This document shows positions 1 through 9,172 of a stretch of DNA of 64,000 bases, one piece after another. The notes under the pieces were generated by a model. It was not told where the DNA came from and ran no database searches. It was given only the letters and a program-made list of their open reading frames with translations. Source of the stretch: Carposina sasakii (taxonomy: Eukaryota; Arthropoda; Insecta; Lepidoptera; Carposinidae). Made by a program: the position numbers and the translations under genes. The DNA is taken from positions 11,222,001 to 11,286,000 of the forward strand of contig CP053160.1 in NCBI GenBank assembly GCA_014607495.2. The letters run 5' to 3'. Positions within the stretch are counted from its first letter, which is position 1. Each line of letters starts with the position of its first letter.

Positions 1-475
1 CGCCATCTGCAAGACTATTGGAGTGTAGAACTATGTCATGCGACGGGAAACAAAGGTCGGGCTATGGGGCTGAATGTTGGATGGATTTGGGTAACCGGGC
101 TATTGGAGGAGACTAACGGATGCCTGCCATTACAACCAAGTTTCATAATTATTTAGTGGTAGGTGGTGACTCGCCGACTCTTTTCTTGGGGCCCCTGAAA
201 CGTCTGAAACATTTGGTGAGCGGCTAGGGTGGAGCAGGGCCCCTGGACTTTAAACCGAAGCCAACTCACCACTTACGGACGGGAACGTCCACCCTCGAGC
301 TGTCATAGCTCTCGCAACTCCACTCTGCCCCACCGGCGAAGGCAAGATAGAGGTGGGGGGACTGTTCCTCGTCAGGCCTCACTCCAGCGCCGAAAATGAG
401 GACCAGGTTCTTCCTCCGGGAGCACTTCAGGTCCGTGGGAACGCTACCTCCCAACAGCTCGCCACAAGCTGCCCT
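1..475. other. GC-rich segment of unknown origin
   Basis: This block is clearly richer in G and C than the AT-rich DNA that follows it from about position 480. An open frame of 62 codons on the minus strand (454-266) has no motif I recognise. The sharp change of base composition near 475 suggests the end of an inserted element, perhaps a retroelement continuing off the left edge. I cannot assign a family. Confidence 0.3.
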
Positions 476-2180
476 GCAGGCTTATTATTATTTTCTATAA
501 GCATCTGGCACAATTAATATAATTGGACTAAATCATTCATAAAGTCTATTTATTACCTATATAATCTTAAAATAATATAGCATGCAGCAAATCAGTGCTA
601 GCGAAATGCTAATTTAGGTATACCTTTAGCTGTTATGCATTTGTCTTTTATTCTCTCTTTTAAATTTGCAGACATACATACATTTAAATATTGTATGTAT
701 AATTATACGGCAAGGAAAAGCGCGAACAACACATTGTTTAATCAAAAAAGTATCGACACTCGATTCATAAAGTTCGTGATATCGATATCGCAGAACACAA
801 CACTAGTGTCAAGTCTACCCTGCGGGTACCCCCTGGCAAGGGCCACTCACTCTTCACCTCACCCCGAGATTCTTCTGAGATTGTCGAGCCTCCGAAAAAT
901 GGGTTAAGTCAGAATACATATATTTTAGTACAAGCTAAGTTAGTGACTAATTTTTTCATCTACCTAAACTAAAAAATATATACTTAAGTGATAACTTACG
1001 TTAAATTAAAACATAACTCCACCACATTCAAATTACCTAGATCTAGAGAAAGTTGAGTTAGAATTTAAACAAAATCACTCTACATACTAATTGAAACCTA
1101 TCAACTATTGGAACGAAGTTCCTTACGGCAGGCTTGGAGGAGATAGGGATTTTGCTGCGCGACCGAACTGAAAAAAATGTGATAGTAAAACCGTGAGAAA
1201 AAGTGCGTAGAATAAAACCGTTAAATGAGACGTGCGCAGGCGCGACAGTCGTATACACAAGCGAGTAGTGTATAATACCTTTCTCTTTCTCCCTCTTTCT
1301 TTTCGTTCTCTCATCCCTTCTCTTTCTATTACTACTCCACCCCGCCAATGCATAGTATATACTCATGAATTCATGGACAAGCACGTGGCGAATACTCACA
1401 TTATAGATACATTTTACTCGTGAGTAGCCAGTAAATTTTATGTTATCAAACAAAAATAAAGAGACATATTTTGTTATTTTAGTTGATAATTTGAATTACG
1501 ATATTTTTTTAACGTAATTTATTATTTCCTAAAATACTGAATTTCTTAACTACTTTCCTGTACTTAAATAAACACTAATCAGCAAAATTTAAGAGAAAAA
1601 TCAAGAAAACCTACATAAAATTGAGCACGATTTTTCTTTTGCAAATTGTGTCTATTCTACATTAGCCGAAGGAACTTCGTTCCTACCTGGTGTCCCACGA
1701 CACCACACTATTTTTTAAGTATTCTTTAATAATAGACAAATACAAATGTATCTGCAATACAAAGTCTCCTCGTATGTACACAAAACTACACTACCAAACA
1801 ACCTGAAGAGAATAAGATACTTAATCCGTACCTCAATAAGAACCAACCACAATTTATTAAAAACACCGGTTATACGCTTTCAATTTGAGCAGGCGAGACA
1901 AAAGTAGGCGGACGCCCTTCATGAAACGAATAGGCCGGGCGGCGAGCTTTTCTCACTCTCTTAAACGCTCGCTACTACTGCTCGAGATTAACCAATCTTG
2001 ATCATTTATGGTAGTATTTTGATTTATCACAAAAGTAAATTGTTGTATTGAACATCGGATTAATCATTATATAACCAAAAGAGTATTGTTATAAGCCTAA
2101 AGTAAATATCACTGCGACAAAAAGAGGGTTATGTTTTTCGAGTGTACTCGTATAATGTATGTATATGTTACGGACAACGT
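476..2180. other. Gene-free AT-rich stretch with a distant inverted repeat
   Basis: No convincing gene is seen. A 13-bp near-palindrome, ggaacgaagttcc, at 1110-1122 recurs in reverse complement inside 1669-1683 (aaggaacttcgttcc), so the two could be the ends of a 570-bp element. The interior has a pyrimidine-rich run at about 1280-1330. Short open frames here overlap each other on both strands and look like chance. Confidence 0.4.
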
Positions 2181-2188
2181 GATTAACT

Positions 2189-2556
2189 GGGCATTATTAA
2201 TAAGGACCGGCCATTATGAATAATGCCCAAGAGCAAAGTGTTTAATTTATCACTTTATACGAAAGCGATTCATTACTATCTCACTAGGAATCGCTAGGAA
2301 GGCGCTTATCTCTATATTTATTTACACCAAATACGTATATACGATTTTTATGTATTTACCTTTTTCGACGGATCCGAATCTGGCAATATAGATTAGAAGA
2401 ATGAGGCAGCGGCGACCGCCGCCGCCGATTTCTTCGGTGTTAGGATACATGTTTAAGTTTAAGACGATATCATTATGAATCATTTATATTAATAATCACA
2501 TTGTACAATTGAGTCTGGTATTATGAATACAGGCCGGCCATTATTAATAATGTCCG
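2189..2556. repeat. Hairpin-ended repeat (MITE-like)
   Basis: A 40-bp imperfect palindrome at 2189-2228, with GGCCGG at its centre flanked by attaataatg-type arms, is matched by a related palindrome at about 2519-2556 (ggccggccattattaataatg). Two similar hairpins about 330 bp apart suggest the ends of a non-autonomous element, or two solo copies of one palindromic repeat. No coding capacity is visible between them. Confidence 0.4.
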
Positions 2557-3663
2557 GACTTACCAAATTGCCCGTAAATATACATACGCAGTGGTCTAGA
2601 GCCTGAACGACTCATCATATTTGAGCTTGAGCTCATTAGATTTGTCTCAGTTGTGAGCCATACATCAAAATTGTACGCAGTCGGCTCTTATTTTTATTAA
2701 CGATGAGTAGTTATAAGAATTTGCATAAAAAAATTCTTTACACAATTAATTTTTCTTTTTAACCTTCCAGCATAATAAATAAAATATGTTTGTACTATGT
2801 TTTGAGGAAATCGTACTTGAAAACCTTTGAAAAGTAATAGTTTTACGTTAACCGAATCAAAACTAAAATTATTATTCATTGTTATTATCATGGAAATAAT
2901 TATTTCATTTCTCAAATTATTTTGTAAATATTTTTTTTCCTTTTTAATATACGAATACATAGCATCAAGATATATCAGTCGCCCTACGGCCTACAAGTAC
3001 GACTGTAGTGGCGCTCGGCCGCGACGTCGCATTGTTGTCTATTGCTAATATAATAATGCTATGTATGACGTCATTATATGCTGTGCTAACATAAACATAA
3101 GTACCTACTTGACTATGCATACTTGTTTCAAGAGTAGTTAAGAGGGTAATAATACAAACATAAATTTATATCAATCATTTTTTCATCATCATCATCATCA
3201 CCACTACCGGGCCCTACACCCCTTACTGACCCTCGGACCTGATATCTCATAACTACGAAAACAAGCACTTGCAATCGCCACGATATACTCGTACGAGATA
3301 CGATAGGGTAACGCCTAATACAATTTAATTTATAAATTTATATAACTTACTCTCCCTGCAACTCAGTGAAGGTTGTTGACTAGCATTTACCTTGTGTTAC
3401 GAGTATTACTTATGAATTTTAAACATTGCTTTAACTAAAACTTGTCTAAATTTGACAAATATTCCTTACATTTTGCTGTCAAATGTCATTTTTAAGTAGA
3501 GTCCAACTTTAGACATTAGACGTTAGTTTCTGGGAATTAAATGTTATATTAAATTAATATAGTTCTACGTTATTTCATGGAAGATCATCAATTACTTTAA
3601 CAAGAGACACTTGCTATTTTCTAACAGACAGCGTTAATTTAGAATTTTAGATACGTGGCCAAT
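2557..3663. other. Gene-free stretch with a P-family repeat fragment
   Basis: No gene is seen. A short (atc)n run near 3184-3200 leads into about 3205-3330, a degraded copy of the P-family repeat (phrase 'accgggccctacacc' followed by 'ctgaccctcgga'), which also occurs near 18.25, 45.0 and 60.1 kb. The rest is plain AT-rich DNA. Confidence 0.5.
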
Positions 3664-4015
3664 GCCTGTTCTGATGCGGAGTTTTCCTAGAATGTAGGTA
3701 AAGCAGCCGAATCTCCTTCCGTGAATGTCGTAGTAAGGACTAACAGCCAATTTCAATAACCGATCTCAAGAGATTTTTTTGCATATTTCAGATTAAATTT
3801 TCAATTGCTTTATTTAGGAATTTAAAAAATTCGAGATTCTTTATTATCTCTAGTACCTATTGAAATTGGCCGTAAGGAAATCAGAGTTCCCTCAGGCGAT
3901 AAGCTGGCAACTTGTCACTGATCATTAACATCTGACTCCGCTATGCTAAGGATCTCCTTCGTGATCTTGCAGCACTGGCTACCCCATTTAGGGACACAAC
4001 TGTGTGAATATACAT
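3664..4015 (+). repeat. R-family dispersed repeat, interrupted
   Basis: This is one of about a dozen copies in the window of a roughly 200-bp family. Its phrases, in order, are 'ctgatgcgg', 'atctccttccgtg..tgtcgta', 'cacttgtcactgatcat', 'gctatgctaa', 'gatcttgcag' and 'ggctacccca'. The family is defined only by internal comparison. A 129-bp MITE at 3744-3872 splits this copy. Confidence 0.65.
3744..3872. mobile_element. 129-bp MITE nested in an R-family repeat
   Basis: The terminal inverted repeats are CAGCCAATTTCAATA and TATTGAAATTGGCCG, flanked on both sides by TAA (3741-3743 and 3873-3875). Removing the element and one TAA rejoins the host repeat. The size and the 3-bp duplication suggest a Harbinger/PIF-type MITE, but that family assignment is inference. 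Confidence 0.7.
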
Positions 4016-4019
4016 ACAT

Positions 4020-4115
4020 ACATAAAAATCACGCCTCTTTCCCGGAGGGGTAGGCAGAGATCACGGATCTCCATTTGCTACGATCCTAACACGCCTCTTT
4101 CGCTTCATCTACTTT
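4020..4115 (+). repeat. G-family dispersed repeat fragment
   Basis: The phrase 'cacgcctctttcccggaggggtaggcagagatc' leads into 'catttgctacgatc'. It resembles the S-family units near 15.96 and 17.69 kb ('cacgcctttatcccttacggggtaggcagag') but diverges after the shared head. It follows a short tacata microsatellite. There is no coding content. Confidence 0.5.
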
Positions 4116-5150
4116 CATGATATTCTTCATGCATCATATATGTATATATTGTACAAAGGGTAAATCTAAATAGAATTTTTATATTGAAATTAGAAAACTA
4201 AAAAAATATATACGTACCTTCAAATATTAAGATTAGTTGTTTAAGCTAGTTAAGCATCTTTTGTGTAAACTAAAATTACTAGGCTAACAACGAAGGATTT
4301 TTTTACAAAGTAATAATAAATAATACTACCTAAATAATAATAATAGTAATAATAAATAATAGTACCGGTACCTACAGGTGGTGTATCGATACATATTTGA
4401 AGAAATAAAATTGAAATCCTACCACTTTTCGCAAGGGAAAACAAATCGCGATCTCAAACCAAAACTTTCGCGCCAATAAATAGGGCCAACCCTTCAAATG
4501 ATTCAAAATTAAAGTGAAAAAAGATCCGAACTCCATTAGAAACAAAAATAAATTGAATTACAACTCGATCGACATTTTCGATTCGGCCCTAACTCAATTA
4601 GATGGGAGCGCTGATGGAAAATAAAATAAATACTGGCAGAACAAAAAAAAAAACAAAAAAAAGAGTCCAGATATAATTTGAAATATCGCCGTAAATGCAA
4701 AGTGTGAGTGCTGTTATTTTATTCAAATGAGGGCGAACTTTTCCACCCTTTCCTCTGAAAGTGGCCTTATATTCAATTAAAAAAAGAAGAGCGGGCCGCG
4801 CCTGAAAATTAATCAGAAAAAAAATGCTTTTAACTAGATCTACATTTTAATGAAATTATTATTGACGAATATTATTTAAATTGACGTTCCTTTTGTTAAG
4901 ATTGCGGGAGTGACGCAAATGTACTCTTTTACTGCTCTCATAATGTCTGTTTCTTTTGAAGATGGCAAGCGGATTTCTGTTGAATATTAAGAGGTTATGA
5001 GTCGTTCTTCTTAAAAGAGTCGGCAAAGAGCGAGTTCAATTCAATTCTATCTCGCATAGTTTGCAAGACAAGACAACACACAAATGTGATTAGAAATGTG
5101 TTAGGTAGGTATTTAAAATTAAAGACTTTTGCTAAAACAAACTTATACAC
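4116..5150. other. Gene-free AT-rich stretch
   Basis: I see only simple AT-rich and A-rich DNA, including taataa runs near 4310-4360 and an A tract near 4640-4660. No gene, TIR pair or structured RNA was recognised. Confidence 0.5.
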
Positions 5151-5335
5151 ACGGCACGGCTGTGTTCCCGGAATATAGTGGCCAGAACCGCAATATTGCA
5201 AATGAGATCCTACACCGCTTAGCATATCGGTAGCTTATGACCCGAGATAATGCCCGAGTTCCTTAGTCGACTCTTATGACATGCACGGAAGGAGACGCAG
5301 CTGAAGTATCCCCGCATCAGCACATGATTAAAATA
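5151..5335 (-). repeat. R-family dispersed repeat
   Basis: This is a reverse-complement copy of the R family: 'ggctgtgttcccgg', 'ggccagaaccgcaatattg', 'gagatcctac', 'gagttccttagtcgactcttatgacatgcacggaaggag', 'ccccgcatcagcaca'. It is nearly full length and gives a good picture of the family. Confidence 0.65.
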
Positions 5336-5468
5336 AATACTTTTACTGTACATAACTATAGGTAGAAAAGTAAATACGAAAAAATAAAAACTACCAATGG
5401 AACTTGGAAATACCGTTTGAAATAAAAAAGGTAACAGTTTATAAAATAATAAAGTAGCATTAAAACAT

Positions 5469-5528
5469 TCATTTATTTAGGTAAATGAACATAATTCTAC
5501 GGTGAATAAGAAATAGCGTATAAGGCAA
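5469..5528 (+). repeat. Left copy of the 60-bp duplication flanking the BEL/Pao element
   Basis: These 60 bp, beginning TCATTTATTTAGG and ending GCGTATAAGGCAA, directly abut the outer end of the complete LTR. The same 60 bp recur at 11278-11337 with one difference (A to C near the end). Ordinary BEL/Pao target-site duplications are 4-6 bp, so this is about ten times too long. Confidence 0.9.
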
Positions 5529-5696
5529 TGTTCTTTTCGTAGGGGTAGTAATTAATACACCAAATCACCTCAAATATGTATTTATTGCGGCACGTCTATA
5601 CGTTCCTATCACCAGTAAACACCATTGCGATCTAACTCGCTCTAGGCGACATCTAGTATACAAAATTTACATAAACATACTATATTACATTAAACA
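5529..5696 (-). repeat. Complete 3' LTR of the BEL/Pao element
   Basis: The LTR is 168 bp, begins TG and ends CA on both strands (TGTT...AACA), and lies immediately inside the 60-bp duplication. It carries about 43 bp at its inner side (5654-5696) that are missing from the other LTR. It is short for the family. A G-rich stretch just inside it (5698-5706 read on the minus strand) could be the polypurine tract. Confidence 0.85.
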
Positions 5697-5795
5697 TACC
5701 GCCCACCAAGGACTTCGTCCTTAAAAAAAGAGACCCTAAACTATTAAACACAACAAAATAAACTTCAATGAGAACCGCCACCGTGACAATATAAA

Positions 5796-6443
5796 TTATT
5801 TCTCTAAAACACAAACTTTACTTAGAGGACGTTTAATTAAACCATTTTTACACTTAACTGTTACTACTCGAGTTATATTGTCCGGTCCTACATGCCTTTG
5901 TACAATAATACCCATAATCCAACGACATGGCGGTATATTGTCATCTCTTACTATAACTACATCATTAACATTAGGTTCAGACTGTTTAGAACTCCATTTA
6001 TATCTTTGATTTAACGTTACTAAATATTCTTTTGACCATTTTTTCCAAAAACCATTTACCATCTTTTGTACAAATTTCCATCTTTCTAACCCGATACTAT
6101 TATTATCTAAATAATTTTCATCAGAAATATTAAGTATAGGCTCGCCAACTAAAAAATGGCCTGGTGTCAGGGGTAAAGGATCGTTTGGATTATCGCTTAA
6201 AACAGATAACGGACGGGAATTGAGACATGCTTCGACCTGTGATATAACTGTAGCTAGCTCTTCGTAGGTTAGAGTACTATCGCCGACTACCTTTTTCAGG
6301 TGATTCTTTGCACTACGTACACCTGCCTCCCATAAACCTCCGAAATTAGGCGATGATGGTGGAATGAAATGCCAAGTTGTGGACTCAAATGAAAGAGCTT
6401 TGGCTATTTCATATGATAAAGTTGACTTGGAACGATCAAACAT
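5796..6443 (-). CDS. BEL/Pao integrase C-terminal part
   Basis: This open frame of 215 codons carries the end of the integrase catalytic core, with the third acidic residue in 'GGLWEAGVRSAKNH' (about residue 38). A DUF5641-type C-terminal domain follows ('GHFLVGEP', 'RWKFVQKM', 'WSKEYL', 'GDVVIVRDD'-like segment). Its ATG is internal to the integrase, so it is not a separate gene but the continuation of pol after a one-base frame change near 6463-6470, in a G run. Integrase normally inserts the cDNA into the host genome; here it is cut in two. Confidence 0.85.
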   Translation of the reverse strand: MFDRSKSTLSYEIAKALSFESTTWHFIPPSSPNFGGLWEAGVRSAKNHLKKVVGDSTLTYEELATVISQVEACLNSRPLSVLSDNPNDPLPLTPGHFLVGEPILNISDENYLDNNSIGLERWKFVQKMVNGFWKKWSKEYLVTLNQRYKWSSKQSEPNVNDVVIVRDDNIPPCRWIMGIIVQRHVGPDNITRVVTVKCKNGLIKRPLSKVCVLEK

Positions 6444-6448
6444 TTCTC

Positions 6449-9172
6449 TCAGTTGCTTATCAGCCCGACGAAATTGGTTCCATTATCGCTGTAAAGATCC
6501 TTACAAAACCCACGTCTCGCTGTAAATCGCCTGAATGCGGCTATAAACCCTTTAGCTGTCAAATCGCTGACTACTTCTAAATGTATGGCTTTTGTAACCA
6601 TGCAAACAAAAAGACAAATATACCCTTTATAGGATTTTGCGCCACGACCAGGAGAAAACCTCAAATTAATGGGACCCGCATAATCCACGCCTGTAGATTG
6701 AAATGGCTTACTTGGTTGAACTCTAGCTTGTGGAAGTTGACCCATCATTTGCGTTTTAGACGCCTTCGCATATCTTTGACACGTAACACATCTGTGATAA
6801 CACTTTTTAATTAGATCTTTAGCCCGAATTATCCAATATTTTGACCGAATATAATGATGCATAACTTGCGGTCCACCGTGTAGTGTTCTTACATGAGCAT
6901 CTAAAACCACTAGCTGAGCAAGATGACTCCTAGCAGGTATTATCACAGGATGTTTCCTGTCATAACTAATGTCCGCTTGCTCAATACGCCCTCCTACTCT
7001 TAAAACACTATTCTGATCACGAAAAGGACAAAGGGTGTGAATAACGCTCTTCTTTGGCACAGCTTTTCCACTATCTATATGCTTAAATTCTTCATCAAAT
7101 GCATGCTGTTGAACTTGTTTGATGCACATTTCTAAAGTCTTCTTTCTTTCTTCTACGGTTATAAAATCAGGTAATAGTTGACGTTCTGCTTTGGACAATA
7201 AAATTCTTCTACAACGCGATATAACTCTCAACATTCTATCTAGACTTGAAAACTTAACCCATTCAAACTCTTCGTTCTTTTTTTCTGTTATCTTCATCGT
7301 AGTAATTCTTTCCTCTTCATGTGTGACCATAATTTCATGTCGTTCTGAATCAATCTCAGTCTCATATAACCAATCTGGTCCTTTCCACCATAATGAGTAA
7401 GAACATAACTCCGAAGATTGAATTCCTCTTGACGCACAGTCTGCCGGATTTATATCTGTTGCAATATGTCCCCATTGTTCATATTCCATGATGGATAAGA
7501 TATCTGCTACACGATTACTTACAAAGTTGTCCATCTGCTTGAGCCACCATTCAGCCATGCCAATACTATTGTGGAATCCGTCCACCCAAATAAACAGTTC
7601 TTTGGTATATTCATGACTTGAGAAATCTCGAATATCAGTTTGGCTGCAAGGTTCGCGCCACATAGTTTCCAGCCTTGGAATCGATACTTGCCTATTTATA
7701 GGAGCAACCTTTGTCTTAGCTGATATTAAACTTACATGGACATTTTGATACTCATCAATGACACGAACGTAGACTACTGCACTATATGCTAATTGAGAAG
7801 CATCTGAAAAAGCATGTAGTTCTAACTTACTTACACGTGTGTATTGAATCCATCTTGGGATTTTTATACGCTTTATTTCTTGCAATCCCTTTCGCAATTT
7901 TAGCCATTCTTCTTTTAGTGCTTTGGGTAACTCCTCATCCCAATCTAAATGCACTTTCCAAACTTTTTGGACAATAACTTTAGCTAAAACAACCACTGGA
8001 GCGATCCAGCCCATAGGATCATAAAGTCGAGCAATATCCGCTAAAATTAATCGCTTAGTGATTTTGTCCGAGAATTCAGGTAAGTTTACTGTATACTCAA
8101 ATTCATCAGTTACTCTATTCCATTGTATCCCTAATATTTTCATCGTATTGTCACTCTTAATGGCCGCTAAGTTATCAGAATCATTTTTACCGATATATTT
8201 AAGTAACTGATTGCTATTAGTACTCCATTTTTGCACTTCAAACCCTCCAGCATTCATTAATTTGCCCATTTCATCATAGATCTGTCTAGCCTCATCTTCT
8301 GAATAACAACCAGTCATCAAATCATCCATATAGAAATCTTTGAGTGTAATTTCTGCTGCTAATGGATAAGTAGATTTCTCTTCATCAGCTAATTTCTGTA
8401 GAGTTTTTACTGCCAGATAGGGTGCACAGGCGGTACCAAAAGTTACAGTTAACATCTTATAATGCTGAATAGGCATACCTGGGAAAGGTCTCCAGAGAAT
8501 CCTTTGGAAATTGGTGTCAGCAGGATGTACCCGTACTTGTCTATACATCTTGACGAGGTCGGCTACGATACAAATTGGATGAGTTCGCCATCTCATCAAT
8601 AAATGCCGCATATCTTGCTGTAGTTTTGGACCTACTAACAAAGTATCATTTAGCGAAACGTTATTAGTACCCTTGCAAGATGCATTGAACACTACTCGAA
8701 CCTTTGTAGTCTGCTTATCGTTCCGAACTACAGCATGATGTGGTAGATATACTGCTTTCGGATTGTCTATATCATCGTCTTCTACAAGGCTCATGTGATT
8801 CAAATCTAAGTACTCATCTAAAACCTTCCTATAACTTTCATTTAAATCAGGAATAAATTTTAATCTTCTCTCCATTGCTAGCCATTTTTTGGTAGCTATA
8901 TCCCTTGTATTGCCATATTGACATTGAGGATCTTCTTCCCTGAATGGAAGCCTAACTACGAACCTACCTTCTTCGTCCCTTACCGTCGTAGCCTCATAAT
9001 ATTCTTCACATCTAATTTCTTCACTAGACATGCCTTTCTGTATCATATCTGGTTCAGCCTCCAATTCCCAAAATCTTTTGAGCCAGTCTTCGTCTTGTTT
9101 GACTTGCAAATGCATACTTAACATGTTGCCCTTTTCTGAACTAGAATCCCATATTTTCCTGATAAAACCCAC
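6449..9172 (-). CDS. BEL/Pao pol: reverse transcriptase, RNase H, integrase N-terminal part
   Basis: This is a 907-codon open frame. The reverse transcriptase spans roughly residues 130-400, with the catalytic FYMDDLMTG near residue 280. RNase H follows, then an integrase zinc domain (H-x-H..CxxC near residues 770-815) and the first two acidic residues of the catalytic core ('TGVDYAGPI' and 'SDNGTNFVG'). The frame then stops at 6449, just after the second aspartate. The RNase H segment coded by about 7530-7667 does not look like the family, whereas another frame does, so two compensating indels are likely. The apparent ATG is internal: the real start would be the upstream gag frame. Confidence 0.9.
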   Translation of the reverse strand: MGFIRKIWDSSSEKGNMLSMHLQVKQDEDWLKRFWELEAEPDMIQKGMSSEEIRCEEYYEATTVRDEEGRFVVRLPFREEDPQCQYGNTRDIATKKWLAMERRLKFIPDLNESYRKVLDEYLDLNHMSLVEDDDIDNPKAVYLPHHAVVRNDKQTTKVRVVFNASCKGTNNVSLNDTLLVGPKLQQDMRHLLMRWRTHPICIVADLVKMYRQVRVHPADTNFQRILWRPFPGMPIQHYKMLTVTFGTACAPYLAVKTLQKLADEEKSTYPLAAEITLKDFYMDDLMTGCYSEDEARQIYDEMGKLMNAGGFEVQKWSTNSNQLLKYIGKNDSDNLAAIKSDNTMKILGIQWNRVTDEFEYTVNLPEFSDKITKRLILADIARLYDPMGWIAPVVVLAKVIVQKVWKVHLDWDEELPKALKEEWLKLRKGLQEIKRIKIPRWIQYTRVSKLELHAFSDASQLAYSAVVYVRVIDEYQNVHVSLISAKTKVAPINRQVSIPRLETMWREPCSQTDIRDFSSHEYTKELFIWVDGFHNSIGMAEWWLKQMDNFVSNRVADILSIMEYEQWGHIATDINPADCASRGIQSSELCSYSLWWKGPDWLYETEIDSERHEIMVTHEEERITTMKITEKKNEEFEWVKFSSLDRMLRVISRCRRILLSKAERQLLPDFITVEERKKTLEMCIKQVQQHAFDEEFKHIDSGKAVPKKSVIHTLCPFRDQNSVLRVGGRIEQADISYDRKHPVIIPARSHLAQLVVLDAHVRTLHGGPQVMHHYIRSKYWIIRAKDLIKKCYHRCVTCQRYAKASKTQMMGQLPQARVQPSKPFQSTGVDYAGPINLRFSPGRGAKSYKGYICLFVCMVTKAIHLEVVSDLTAKGFIAAFRRFTARRGFCKDLYSDNGTNFVGLISN

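Noticed and set aside
1058..1453. 131-codon minus-strand ORF
   Set aside because: No family resemblance, low-complexity composition from a pyrimidine-rich tract, and overlapping open frames on both strands.
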